Counted from the stretch's first letter, positions 13,270-25,489 are shown. The stretch is DNA of 64,000 bases from Tamarix chinensis (GCA_030549775.1 CM060173.1:44199110-44263109); one strand, 5' to 3'. Numbers and translations: made by a program. The notes: generated from the sequence alone by a model not told the origin.

Positions 13270-14400
13270 CACAACCTAGTGAAAGTGGTAGCTAGGTGGC
13301 GGCGGTACATGGAGGCTACGATGGCAGTAGTGGTGGAAGTGTTGGTTTTGGGGAAGGTGGGTCTTTTAGGACTGGAAGAGAGAGAGAGAGAGATGGTGGT
13401 TGTGGGGTGGTAGACTCTCTAGACTAAGAGGGTTACAGTGGTGGTGGTGGCATAGCAGGGTGGCGGTGCAAGTGGTGGTGGTTATAGTGGTTGTGGGTGG
13501 TGGAGATGGAGGGAGGAGGAAGGAAAGGGAGAAAGGGGAAAGGAAATGTAGGGAAAGGTGGAAGAGGGTCTGTTAGGTAGAGTGGGTGGCAGGAGAGGTG
13601 GTGATTGTGGCGGAAGGGGCGACGCATGATGACAAAAACGGCAGATATGAGGTGCAAAGGACAGCTCGAGCTGCCAACTTTACATGATCAGGGTGGGTTA
13701 TGTAGGGAAATTTAGGGGTGGAAAGTGAGTTGTTTTGGTGGAGGGTGATTCAAACAAGGGATTGGATGGTGTTTTGAGCGATGGCATTGCATGGCGGTGG
13801 CTAGGGAGGTATCTGAAGCGGCGATGATAAAAATGGTTAAAAGTTTTGGGAAGAGAAAAGGAGGGGGTAATGGGGGATATTATGGGGTACTTACAGGTCA
13901 AGGGAGGGGACGGGGATGGGAAGAGGGGGTAAGGGTGGTAGGAGCTCATGGGCTAGCAGTGGCAAGCTGGTACAAGCTTGCAAAGTTATAGGGTGCAGGC
14001 AATAGGTGAGGGAAAAAGGAAGGGAAGAGGAGCACACGAGGGAGGCAAGTGTAGGGGGTTTGGCTCAAATTGGAAAGGAAAGGGATGGGGGAGAGAGAAG
14101 GGAGTGGGCCAGGGTGGTACGGTAGTAGGACAAGTAGGTCGGTGGTAGTTTTGTAAGCTTGAGGAAAAAAAGGAGAACTGGGCGGGAGAGGGAGAGAAAA
14201 AATGAAGGAGGGAGCAGGCTGGGCTCTATGCGGGGAAAGAAAGGAAGGGAGGGGTTGGGCTGTACAGCGAGGCCCAACTAGGGGGTGAAGAGAAAAAGAA
14301 AAAGGCGAAAGGAGAAAGGAGAAAAGGAAATAAAGAAAAAGGAATAAGGAAGGAAAAGGGGGAAAGAAAAATAGGGTAGTTGGGGTATTTAGGGTATTTT
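13270..14400 (-). repeat. Strand-biased G/A-rich tract of copy B
   Basis: The plus strand is strongly G- and A-rich, so the minus strand is C/T-rich, as in 57230-58400 and 38310-40380 of the sister copies. Long frames here come from the base bias and match nothing known. Confidence 0.6.
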
Positions 14401-14579
14401 TGGATATTTAAAAATAATAGAAATTAGTAAAATAATAATTAAATTCCTTTTTATATTAATTTATAAATTTTTTGGTAAATCTTCCTAAATTCCATTTTAA
14501 TTGACAAAAAGTACCCTAATCTTTCCTAATTAAGTTATTTATTATCTCCCTCTCTTTTTGTCCTACACTACCACGGAAA

Positions 14580-14975
14580 GGGGTTTTAATAACGGTTATT
14601 TTATAGTTTTAATAATGGTTTTCAACCGTTATTGAATCGCCCGTTATTAAATCTTTAATAACGGTTCATAACCGTCATGAAAAATACACAAAAACCCGCG
14701 AATATGTGCGTAAACTTCATATTTAATAACGGTTTTTAAGTAAAAACCGTTATTAAAACTCCACTTTTTAATAACGGTTATGATGAAAACCGTTATTAAA
14801 ACGTAGGTTTTAATAACGGTTCTTATGAAAACCGTTATTAAAAAGTGGAGTTTTAATAACGGTTTTAGAAGAACCGTTATTAAAACCTACATTTTAATAA
14901 CGGTTTTCATCAGAACCGTTATTAAAACAAGGTTTTAATAACGGTTTTTATAAGAACCGTTATTAAAACTCCACT
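14580..14975. repeat. Subterminal palindrome array of CACTA 2 (left)
   Basis: Six or more nearly perfect palindromes of the form TTTTAATAACGGTT, a 3-8 base spacer, AACCGTTATTAAAA. Better preserved than in element 1 or 4, which suggests a younger copy. Confidence 0.85.
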
Positions 14976-16344
14976 TTTTTTTTTGCAGTTTTGTTCCTGC
15001 CCACATACACAGTTACCAAATCTGTATGTTAAAACAATTACCAAATCTGCAATGTAAAACAACATCAATTCATACCAAATCTGCAATCACACCATAATTT
15101 CAATCAATCTATAATTGGTATGCATGTCTCAATACACCAACTATACTTGCAATAAAATTAGTGGGCATACCACAACTTGGTAGCTCTACACCCCAAAGTA
15201 AAGAGTTCACATATCTAGGCTGGTAGACGAAATACAAACCTAAAAATGCATGGCTTGGATCTATGTTGACCAATCTATTCTAGACTATAAGATCCATTGC
15301 TCGTTTTCTTCACTTGAACCCTTAAAAACTTCAATTTCATCATCATCATCTAAGTTCCTTTGTCTCGAACATCTTCAATTTTGGAGGTACCTAAAGCTCT
15401 TATCTCATCCATAATTATAATAGAGGATAAAGAGATAAACAATAGAGGAAAAACAATTATGATAAAAGTAAAAACTAAAATAAATGAAAACATGTATTAC
15501 CCTACATACAAAATAATACAAAGGTAGGCAAAATATGTTACCACTATAATCAAGAGGTTATATAACACCATCATACCCTAAATTAAAGGTTCAATTTGTA
15601 AAAAGGCCCTAAAAAGGTTGTATCACAAAAAAAACCTAAATTTAGAGGCCAAAACGGCCTTTTTTGGGGTCCGATATTGCCCAAACCGGCTCCGCCGCTT
15701 TTCCACGTCGTAGATCTCGAAAAAATACCCAAAATAGCCTCCTAGATCACCTAAATCCGAGGTCGCATGAAAAAGTTATGACCCTCCAAAGTTTACAGTT
15801 GAATCTAGCTCTAAATAACCTCAATAATGTCTTCTCTTTTGTTTATTATGGTTGTAGCTCTAAATAATGTTGAATCTATATTCTCCATACAAACAAATAC
15901 AACAATAATATGTAAAGCTCTCGGCCAACACATGCATTTGTTAATATATAACAATAACGTAACAAATTCAACAACAAACATCAAAATTTTCAGCCAACAC
16001 ATTCAACAACACATTTTCGAACGAAACCCTGGCGACATGCATTTATATAAGTAGATAAAAAGTTACGAGAGGAAGAACAAACACGACGGTCAGAATGTTG
16101 AGAGAGGCAAGAGCTTCAAACACGACGGAGGATGAAGGTGCAAGTGCCAGCTAGCTTCGGAACAATGGCAGAGGTGTGGCGGTGCGAGGGTTTCCTTTAC
16201 TTGAGAGGAGCCTGGTGGTGCGAGTTGGCGGTGCGAGTTGGCGGTGCGAGGGTTTGTAAGGAGAAGGAAGGAGAGCAAGAGAACGAAAGTGCAGAGAGTC
16301 TGAAAATTTTGGCACGAAACAGAACCGAGCGAGAAATAAAAGTT

Positions 16345-16640
16345 TGATTTTGGGGTTTTAATAACGGTTCCTGAGAGAACCGTTATTAAAACATCTTTTA
16401 ATAACGGTTCCTGGAAGAACCGTAATTAAAAGCTTCTGACTTTTGACAACGGTTCTAATATGAACCGTTATTAAATCCTCTTTTAATAACGGTTTATATA
16501 AAACCGTTATTAAAACATCCGTCCAAATTTTAACGTTGCCCTTTTAATAACGGTTTTTAACTAGAACCGTTATCAAAACTTCCCGCCGATTAATTTTCAC
16601 GCGTTTGACAACGGTTTTCGAACTACCGTTATTAATGTCC
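16345..16640. repeat. Subterminal palindrome array of CACTA 2 (right)
   Basis: Five inverted AATAACGGTT/AACCGTTATT pairs adjoin the terminal CACTACTAC repeat. Confidence 0.85.
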
Positions 16641-17939
16641 CGTTATTATTTCCCGTGTTTGTAGTAGTGCTAATTACTCCAATTATTTTATTAAAATAAT
16701 ATATTTAATTAATCTCACCAATAAATCCCTTTTTTATCATAATTTTTTAAATTAGAGTTTTGGAGTATTATAGCATAGAACAAACATTTTTCAAGCAAAG
16801 AACCCTCAAAAATCCTACCACATCAAAACTAAACATATCATAGTGTCATGACAATACTTCATCAGTTTATAAACTGGAACATGCCTCATAATTAATCTAA
16901 TCGACCTAATTTTCCTAAAATCATGTCTTTTCTTATGATTCATAAAATAATCAACATGCATCAATACAAAACCAATTTCTCATGCAACCATAAATAATTA
17001 GGACTTTACAGAATACACCATGTTACATGCTTAACTATGTCACATTTTAGAAGTAAGAATGACTTGCTTGGTGCAAGTAAAAATTTTCTACAAATAGAAA
17101 AACTCAACTTAGAATAATTTCAAATTCTAAAATTTTAAATTAAAATTTAAAGCTTTAGAAATCCAATGAATAATTTTATAAATAAGAATTCAAATTAAGA
17201 GATAACAAAATTACCAAAGCTAAGAGAAATGTAGGGGGAATTTATACTAAAATAGAGACTCAACTACCTCCTAAATCTAACCCTCCTTTGCTTAAATATA
17301 AATAAAAAAGATCTAGAGAAATGATGGGAAGAATGGAAGGAAACAAAAATTAAGCTCAAAGTGGGTCAAGAAGAACACAAGGCTAGGAAGCTGGAATGCC
17401 TCGAAGGCTAAAAGAAAAGTAAATGGAAGGGGTGACTATGGCAATGTATAGCCAACAAATTGGTATACGAATGAGTATAGTTATGCTCAAATTAAAGACA
17501 CGTAATTTCTACCATTCAAATTTGAGCTGAATGGGTAGATTTCATTAAAGATAGGCTGACCTCCCTTTCAGAGCTGAAACGGTAATTTTTAGAGAATGTA
17601 GGTCGAATTTACCTAGAAAATGCCAAACATGAAAGAATAAATGATCAGTGTGGGAAGGAATTTTCTGTCTGATTAGAGGTAGGTATAGGAATCGAAGCAA
17701 TGATTCTATATGTGTGTAGAGGAGAACGGGGGAAGAAGACAAAGCTAAGGTTATCCTCTATGTCAATTATCCAAATCAAAACCTCAAATCAATTCGAGGC
17801 AGAAGCTTGAGCCAAATATATGATAAGAAAGGTTAAGAATCTATAAAAAAAAATATTCTAAATAGGATTATCAAGGTTCTATTTTGGTATAAGAAAATTT
17901 TCCAGAAAAATTAAGTTAAAAAAATATATTAATTTCAAC

Positions 17940-18070
17940 AAACTAGTCGATTGTTTTGACCTACTAATTGATAATTTCTCTAAACTAGTTGATTGGTTTG
18001 GTAGAGTAAAACTCTTTAGCTAGAACAACAAACTAGTTAATCGGTTCATAGAACCAGTTAATCGATCCAC
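17940..18070. repeat. Cluster of CTAGTTGATTGGTTTGG-like motifs in copy G
   Basis: ACTAGTCGATTGTTTTGACC, CTAGTTGATTGGTTTGG and CTAGTTAATCGGTTCATAG follow each other. Similar clusters lie at 4390-4650 and 52330-52680, both in G/H-type LTR-like repeats, so the cluster marks that subfamily. Confidence 0.5.
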
Positions 18071-18226
18071 CTGAAAATCATTTTTTTTAATTTTCAAAGC
18101 TTATTCAAATCCAAATTTTTCTCAAACTTAATTATAGTTCTAAATTGAAATCAAACATTATCAAATTTTTAATAACACTATAACTTCCCATTCAAAAAAA
18201 CTTACAAAAAGATGGAGTATTACATT

Positions 18227-18950
18227 ATTAACCTAAGTTCCACTTTCAGTTTAGTTTCTAGGACTCTTACTTGGTAAGAGGTACACCACTTTTACTTGAA
18301 AAAAAGTATTACTCGGGATCTTTAGCCTTTAATTTTGTGTTATTCTGTATAGATTTGAAGGGATCCTATGATCCTTTAGATCAGTGATTTTTATTATTTT
18401 GAACAATCTATGAATTTTCTTTGAGGTTTAGTGTTAATTGTAACAAATAATTATCTTTGTAATGCGAAAGGTTATGGTAATGCTTAAAAAGACAATAGAG
18501 TTTACATGTTATCCTATAAAACTAGTAAACATTCTTTCGATTTAGTTTCCTTTTTTGTAAAACATAAGAGATTTCTAGTAGTAAAGTAGTTTGGTGTCTT
18601 TCTACTCTATTGTTCCCTCTTAGCCCTATATTGGTTGTGTATAATTAAGTAGTAGGATACAATTGGTGAAGCCACTGTGGTAGAAGACCACTGGTGGTGG
18701 GCATTAGATGTCCAAGTTGTCATGGTATTTGGTGACCAATATGAGGTGGATGTGTTATCTTTGGAAAAGACACTTGATCAAAATGCTCATGTGCAGTGGA
18801 GTTGAGCTCCTATCATTTATTTCTTTACCATGATGGTTATTTATTGATTCCTAGCTAAAATAGCTATATGTATGATTTCCTTAATATGATGGTTTTGATT
18901 GTGATTCTTACTTGTGTGTCTATTTGTGATGAGACATGGTGTCCATACAT
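18227..18950. other. Spacer between nest and CACTA 3
   Basis: No gene, terminal repeat or known motif was recognised in this AT-rich stretch. Confidence 0.5.
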
Positions 18951-20201
18951 CACTACTATGAAAACGGAAAATAATAACGGGACATTAATAACAGTAGTTC
19001 GAAAACCATTGTCAAATGCGTGAAAATTAATGGGCGGGATAGTTTTGATAACGATTATAGTTCAAAACCGTTATTAAAAGGGCAATGTTAAAATTTACAC
19101 GGATGTTTTAATAATGGTTCTTGAAAGAACCGTTATTAAAAGAGGTTTAAATAACGGTTCTTTCAGGAACCATTATCAAAAGTCTGAAAGTTTTAATAAC
19201 GGTTTCTGAAAGAACCGTTATTAAAACTCCAAAATCAAACTTTTATTTCGCTTAGTTATGTTTTGTGCCAAAACTTTCAGATTCTCTGCACCTTCCTTCT
19301 CTTACTCTCCTTCTCCTTGAAAACCCTTGCACCACCACACTATGCACCACTACTCCGGCTCCTCTCAAGTAAGGGAAACCCTCCCACCGCTAACTCTCCA
19401 CCACCCCTCTGCCATTGTCAACTTTGCATGTGTGTGCTGTCATTGTTCCTAACCTAGCTAGCACTTGTACCTTCATCCTTTGTTGTGTGTGTAGGCTGTT
19501 GCCGCTCTCAACTTGCTCACCACTGGTTTCTTGCTTTTCGCCACTCACTTTACGTATGTGTTTGTTCTTCCTCTCGTAAGTTTTTCTCTACTTACATATA
19601 TATATATATATAGAAATGTATACATGTTGCTACAGGGTTGCTTTTGTTTGTTACTGAAAAATTGCAGTTTTTTGTTCAAAAATGTGTTGTTGAATGTGTT
19701 GGTTGAAAATGTTGCTGTTCATTGTTGAATTTGTTGCATTATTGTTATATATTAACAAATGAATGTGTTGGCCGTAATATTTGTTATTAATTGATGTTGT
19801 TTTACAATGCAGATTTGGTAATTATTTGAATATACAACTGTGTATGTGAACAGGAACAAAACAACAAAAACATTAAAAAACTGTAGTTTTAATAACGGTT
19901 TTCATCAGAACCGTTATTAAAACTAAGGCTTTAATAACGGTTCTGATGAAAACCCTTATTAAAATTGAGGCTTTAATAACGGTTCTGATGAAACCGTTAT
20001 TAAAACTTAGGCTTTAATAACGGTTCGATGAAAACCGTTATTAAATATAAAGTTTATGCACATATTCATGGGTTTTTGTATATTTTTTATAATGGTTATG
20101 AACCGTTATTAAAGATTTAATAATGGGCGTTTCAATAACGGTTGAAAACCGTTATTAAAACTATAAAATAACCGTTATTAAAATCCATTTTCAGAGTAGT
20201 G
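18951..20201 (+). mobile_element. CACTA transposon 3, short non-autonomous copy
   Basis: It begins CACTACTATGAAAACGG and ends CAGAGTAGTG, with CAT on both sides (18948-18950, 20202-20204), a perfect target duplication. The 1251 bases hold a 5' palindrome array (18965-19235), about 550 bases matching the 5' non-coding part of element 1 (for example GTAAGGGAAACCCTC at 19369 and 7459), and a 3' array (19886-20175). The whole coding interior is missing, so it is an internal-deletion derivative that would need transposase in trans. Confidence 0.93.
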
Positions 20202-21209
20202 CATGAACATTGATATATGCTTAGTGTAAACACTTGAGAAATCATAAGTCAAAAATAAAAAATTAGAATTATATATCAATTTTGTGCATGTTTTCTTGTG
20301 ATCGGCTTACATAGGGTTGAGAGTGTTGAGTCACTAGTTGGCTCATTATTTCATATTGGATCCTCTAAATCTATTATTCTATTTTATTTTAGCTCTTATT
20401 TAGCTTTGTGAGATTTTATTGATTTTGTATTTATTTTTTATATTGTTTTGTAAGTTTTTTTTATCAAATTCGGGTTAGACGACGACTACACATAAATCTT
20501 AGAATATCATGAGTTTACTTTTTAGTCTTGCATTCTTTAGTAACTTTCACCAAATGTCTTGAAAACAAAAAAAAAATATTAATAAAAATAGGGATGTTAC
20601 CTCAAGGCATTCTCACATATGATATATTGGTAAGAGTAGCTTACCTTGTGTAGATTAGGTATAAAGACTATTATTTTAATATTAGATACGCGATGATATT
20701 CCATATTTTTGTTTTTTTTTTACTTATAAAAAGCATTAAAAAAAATTTATGAAATTGAACGGCTTAAATGGGTAAACTACCCGGTTCTTCTACATACCCG
20801 CTGTCTATATGTAGAATGATACAGCAGAGACTGTGTTAAAAAGTTTTGCCTTCCATTCATGCATCGATTTTTCTGATGATTCAAATATCAAATATATAGT
20901 CTAGCTTATTAAAAAAAATGCTTACAGAGCCATGTCAAGAATTTGATTAGTATGGCCACAACTGTACAGTACTCTTTCTTTTTTCTTTTTTTCTCTTACG
21001 ACATTGGCCACAACTATAATTAATGGACTAGACCAGGCAGGTATCATCGCATATCATATATTTTTTTCTTTTTTCATCTTTTTTCCTTAATTGCCAGATG
21101 CAAACAAAACTAGATGGATATTATTCCGAGTTTAAACTAATCCAATCAAATTCTTCCACATACCTGTACCGGGATGTAGCTACAAGACAAAACAACCAAC
21201 TTCCCCGTC
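20202..21209. other. Upstream region of the zinc-finger gene
   Basis: AT-rich single-copy-looking DNA with pyrimidine runs near 20970-21090. No transposon end or coding frame was recognised. It probably contains the gene's regulatory sequence, but I could not name specific sites apart from the TATA box. Confidence 0.5.
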
Positions 21210-21217
21210 TATAAATA
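21210..21217 (+). promoter_or_regulatory. TATA box of the zinc-finger gene
   Basis: TATAAATA lies 110 bases before the start codon in the context CCCGTCTATAAATACCC, typical of plant core promoters. Transcription would begin about 30 bases downstream, giving a 5' leader of roughly 75-80 bases. Confidence 0.7.
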
Positions 21218-21319
21218 CCCAAACAACTCTCCTTCTCCTACCATGCTACCCTATTAACCTGAGCTCCCTCATCCTTCCGGTTGCTTTAATACTACTCAAA
21301 GCAAAGAAGAGCCTAAAAC

Positions 21320-21991
21320 ATGGCAGATTCCGGCATTTACGATTTCCTAAACCGGAAATTCACCAATACTACCGAAACCACAACTATTGAATACTCAACC
21401 ACTAACACCAACAGTGTAAGGAAAAAGGAAAATAGCTCGAACTCAAACTCAAATGCAGGCCGTATCTTTCCATGTCTTTACTGTCCCCGCAAATTTCACA
21501 CTTCTCAAGCTCTCGGTGGACATCAGAATGCTCATAAGCGTGAAAGAGCTGCTTGTCGCAGCTTTTACTCTCAACCTCACCAACTGAATGCTCCTCCGCC
21601 TTCTTCTTCGTCTGTTTCTCCTCGCACCATTACCACTAGCAGTAGTTGTAGTTATGCTAGTCCGGTTCCGCTTCAAGCTTTTGCTCCACTTTCTTCTACT
21701 CCAATGGCGGTTGATCCGGTGGCAGCAGGTGTTCCGGCATTTCAGTACTTGGAACAACAGTACTGGATTCATGAGCCGTCGATTTTTAATCAGTATGATT
21801 ATTACTGTAGTTTGGGACCATCGGCTCGTCAAGCAACGATGATGTTTTCTCCCTGTGTAGGTGAGGAATCTGTTTCGGTTACAGAGTTGTTGTCCACTCC
21901 GAAATATTCTACTACTACTACTACTACCATTAATAATAATGCTAGTGAGTCAGATGAAGCTTCTAACCTAGATCTCAGTCTTCGTCTATGA
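21320..21991 (+). CDS. Single C2H2 zinc-finger (QALGGH) protein with EAR repression motif, KNUCKLES-like
   Basis: An intact 223-residue, intron-free frame. One plant-type C2H2 finger spans about residues 50-72: Cys52 and Cys55, His68 and His72 (C-X2-C-X12-H-X3-H), with the helix motif QALGGH at 63-68 followed by [10 protein letters not shown]. The C terminus is LDLSLRL (217-223), an EAR motif of the LxLxL type that recruits TOPLESS-class corepressors in this family. The middle is Ser/Thr/Pro-rich, with a six-Thr run at 198-203 coded mostly by ACT repeats. This layout is that of small nuclear transcriptional repressors such as Arabidopsis KNUCKLES, which ends floral stem-cell activity by repressing WUSCHEL; at 223 residues it is longer than KNU (about 161). 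The finger context [20 protein letters not shown] favours the KNU group over SUPERMAN, but orthology is inferred. The start has a good context (AACATGG) and a TATA box 110 bases upstream. An antisense frame at 21449-21832 is a shadow. Confidence 0.93.
   Translation: MADSGIYDFLNRKFTNTTETTTIEYSTTNTNSVRKKENSSNSNSNAGRIFPCLYCPRKFHTSQALGGHQNAHKRERAACRSFYSQPHQLNAPPPSSSSVSPRTITTSSSCSYASPVPLQAFAPLSSTPMAVDPVAAGVPAFQYLEQQYWIHEPSIFNQYDYYCSLGPSARQATMMFSPCVGEESVSVTELLSTPKYSTTTTTTINNNASESDEASNLDLSLRL
21911..21928 (+). repeat. Coding ACT microsatellite
   Basis: Five ACT codons and one ACC encode Thr198-Thr203, followed by Asn codons AAT. Such a tract can change length without breaking the frame. Confidence 0.9.
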
Positions 21992-22679
21992 GTTGATTTA
22001 TGGAGGAATTTTACCAAGTAATTATCCCGGACAAGTAGAAGTAGAAGAACCGGAGAAGTGGAAGAGGAAGGACAAAAGGTTTCATGCCTTAGTTTTATTG
22101 CTTTTGGCTTGAACAGAATCGATCATTTCCAGTTAATTAAGAAAATGTTTTCCCTTTTATCCTTTTGTTTTTGTTTTTCTTTTAATTAGTGGAATATTTT
22201 AGGGTTCGTAGATCGAGTTCACGATCGATGAGGAGGATTTCGGAGTTCTCTTATTAATTAATGTGACTGGAACTGAGCTTTTGTAGTTTTTTTTTTTTTT
22301 CCTTAACGCGGAAATGTAAGGTTGATTATATGCAAATATAAGTTCATTTTCAGTCACAAACTGCTGCAGTGATGGTGGGTGTCCGCGTGAATAAGTCCTC
22401 GTTTGGATTAAAGCAGAACAGACGGGGTGGTTGTTTTTAGTTGCTAGCTAGTTTAATTAGAGCTTACTTTAATGGTTCATTTTCTCTGAGTTCAAACATC
22501 AAAGTTCAGTTTCTCACTGCAGTGCAGACTGCAGGTATAGCCAGCTTTATTTTTATTTTTTATTTAATTTGTAAGTGATTTCGGTTTTATTAGTTTCATT
22601 GATGTTTATTCCTTGTCAAGCTAGGTAGATAGCTGATACATACGTGTTGATGTTGCATTAACGTCTAGTCTCTCCACCC

Positions 22680-22711
<32 letters not shown>

Positions 22712-23595
22712 GAATCTGAATTTTAATAGTGCCGCAGATAGTTCCATTGGTAGTGGAAGTATAGAAGAACACTTGTTCGGTTATGTGCGTGCATGCATCG
22801 CATTGTACAGGCCCTATAGGGAGGAGAGCATTTATTATTAAGTATATAGTACAACTACCATATTATATTACAAATATTCCATTTCTTAATGTTTCTCCAT
22901 GCACCTTTAAACCGAAGAGTACTTTGTCTGGCATAGTTATTAATGGTAGATAATATTCATTAGGTAATTAAGGAGTATTTTATGACAACGAATTTCCGAG
23001 AGGGTCATGTAAATTTTCATAGATTAATACCAAGAAATGAAATAAAAACAAAATATATAGTTAAAGGTAAGGTGAGGGTAAATATGATCATGTGTTCAAA
23101 CTTTTAAAATTTATTTAATAAATGAGTGTCGCTTAGTACGGTTTTTACTTGTGTTATTGAAGAATCGCATCCTAGCATTTTGTTCCGCGTGTCACATAAT
23201 TTTATTTTTATCATTGAGGTATGTATGTATGTATCACACAATTAAGCATGGCATGAGGATGGCTGAGAACAAAATTCATTTTATATATATTGCTTCGGGT
23301 CCTATGTTCTTTTATATATATAAACATTTCCCCAGCCATGACTCGGAACTCCAAAAGAGGTAAATTCTTTGGTGAGATAGTGTACGTACGTACCATAGAA
23401 CTCTATGAAAAAAAATTATTGGTGAGTTTCGTTTTCTTCCTTGTTCACACAGCCACACACACACACACACAAGAGAGAAAAGAGATCGTGTCATGAATCT
23501 TCATAATCGGGATGTAATTTCCTGAGGTTTGACAATGGTATAAAATCTCAATTAACCGTTAAGTTTAAAAAAAAAAAAAAAAAGAAGCAAGCAAG
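21992..23595. other. Downstream region of the zinc-finger gene
   Basis: It holds the presumed 3' untranslated region (no clear AATAAA was found), a CT microsatellite at 22680-22711, a CA tract at 23455-23472 and an A-run at 23568-23583. No further coding frame with recognisable content was seen. Confidence 0.5.
22680..22711. repeat. CT microsatellite
   Basis: A run of CT dinucleotides with one A interruption, in the region downstream of the zinc-finger gene. Confidence 0.9.
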
Positions 23596-23618
23596 CATGC
23601 ATCCATGCATCCATGCAT
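23596..23618. promoter_or_regulatory. Three tandem CATGCAT (RY-type) elements
   Basis: CATGCAT occurs at 23596, 23604 and 23612 with an exact 8-base period. CATGCA is the RY element bound by plant B3 factors of the ABI3/FUS3/LEC2 group. A role is not shown: the repeats may simply be a microsatellite. A GC-richer stretch with a CACGTG G-box (about 23978-23983) follows. Confidence 0.35.
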
Positions 23619-23619
23619 A

Positions 23620-24060
23620 TTGTTTGGATCAAAAACGAAACGAGGTTATGTGGCTGTGTGGTGCGGTGTCGCTGCAATTGGCAGGATAGATGGGTTGTTG
23701 TTTGTCTGTATAATCCTTTCGCCCCGTTGTTCTGACAGATTCATATTACGGTTATTTATACAGTACAATGGCCACCACCGGCCAGTACGTACCGCGAGTG
23801 GCAGTACTGTGCCAGCTGCTATCTGTCTGTCTGCGTCCCCTCCTCCCTCCTTTCTTCCATCTAACATTTATTTGTCGGATTTTGAAGGGAAACGGGAGCA
23901 CGCTCCGGAGGGAGGATAAATTAAATAGACCGAATTGCGCCTTGCCTTTTTTGGACCGATTCTATCGCGCGACGGCTCACGTGTCGTCCTCCTCCCACTG
24001 CCTTTTATGAAAGAAGCCCAGGGTCGGCGCGCGCACGCATCCCTCAGGAATTATTATCTA
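23620..24060. other. GC-richer island without a clear gene
   Basis: Base composition rises well above the surroundings (for example GGGTCGGCGCGCGCACGC near 24020), with a CACGTG box. Several short frames exist but none resembles a known protein. It could be a promoter or first exon of an unseen transcript. Confidence 0.35.
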
Positions 24061-25480
24061 TTTGTGTCCTCTCGCTGCTGCTGCTTCTTTTTTTCTTTTT
24101 CTTTTTCTTTTTCTTTTTCTTTATATATATACACACATATATACGTGTGAGATTAATATGAAATGCCAGGTGAGACGTGCCTTTCCTACAATGTTCCACT
24201 ACGAATTTTGGTGCTTAATACTTATTCTATTTTTCTTTTCGACTTTAATGATAATGTTACAAATGAAGCTTACAAAAAGACAACAAAAACAGATAAGTAA
24301 ACTCCAATTTGGGTAAGTTTGAATTATTATATTTTCGGGACGAATTTAGATTGGATTTACGTCATTTCATATTTTGAGTCATGCTTGTGTTATATTCTTT
24401 CTTTTTATTATTCCAAGATATTATTAAAAGCTAATTATTTTGAGATCATTTATTTTAATTTATCTTATTCAATTCAAAGTGAATTATTATATTAATTGTT
24501 TTGGGGCCTTTGACTTTTTTGTCATTATTTCATCTTTGGAGATGTATTTGACGTTTTAAATTTAAAAGTTTTTAAATCATATCACTTTTCTTTTTATGTT
24601 AAATTAGAGCTAATAATTTAACTCCATTATTAGTTTGGTCATATTGAGTTTGAGTATTATTTATATTATATTTATATCTTATATGCTCCTTACATAATAT
24701 TAACTTATAAAAATCATTGATAATTGATAACAAATGAAGGCTTCTAAGGTTGTACTTCTCATATTATTTTTATAAGAGATTGATCACATCATATCAATAT
24801 AATTTTAATAAATATAATAATAATAATAGTAATAGTAATTAATGAATATCAATTATGGAAGAAATAATAATAACAATACATTAGTTTTTTTATTATATAT
24901 TTTGATTAGATCATATCAAGCTACATAAGATAAAAATTAGATAAAGTAAGTAATAATAACTATTATTAATAAAAGACCAACTTATACTGACTTCTTACTA
25001 TTTAACACTATTGATGTAATAAAAAATATTAATCTTTAATTTTTATAATGAATAACTAACATTCTCAATCTAGATTTTTCCTAATTTCCTATGATGTTGT
25101 AGGTGCTATATTGCAAGATATAACCGTATAGATACTAACATATAGTGTTTAAGGCGGCTACACTGTTATTATCTTATGTTATTAGATGGAATCGAGGAAG
25201 TGAACTAATATTTAGATGGCATAGTAGTGTTTTTTTTCTCTACTTTTATTTCTATACTTTAATATTGGTATCAATGTATATTGTATTTTTGTATACATAA
25301 GTGATATAAATTTTATGAAAGTATATTGTTTCTAGATTTTGATGTAAGTGCTAGTATGGATTAGTTGCACATTTATATTATTTCATGTTTTATGAAGTTT
25401 TAAAAAATTGAGTTATGCATTAATATTAATTTTCGGGTAGTACCAAGTTGAATCTTTATAAATTTATAATTTTTTAGATA
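24061..25480. other. AT-rich intergenic DNA
   Basis: A CTTTTT repeat (24086-24121) and short TA runs are present. No gene or transposon end was recognised in the rest. Confidence 0.5.
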
Positions 25481-25489
25481 ATATCGGAT

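Larger units (their letters stand above)
14566..16669 (-). mobile_element. CACTA transposon 2, non-autonomous
   Basis: Plus-strand ends are CACTACCAC at 14566 and GTAGTAGTG at 16669; the flanking triplet is CTA on both sides (14563-14565, 16670-16672), a perfect 3-bp target duplication. Minus orientation is set by CACTACTACAAACACGGG at the right end, which matches the 5' ends of elements 1 and 3. Dense AACGGTT palindromes fill both ends (14580-14975, 16345-16640). No transposase remnant was seen. About 15590-15830 holds a GC-richer block with no counterpart in the other three copies. Confidence 0.92.

Noticed and set aside
21449..21832. 127-residue antisense frame over the zinc-finger gene
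   Set aside because: It is a basic, low-complexity shadow of the sense coding sequence.
23605..24010. Overlapping frames in the GC-richer island as a possible gene
   Set aside because: No domain, no convincing splice structure and no start context; retained only as an unexplained island.
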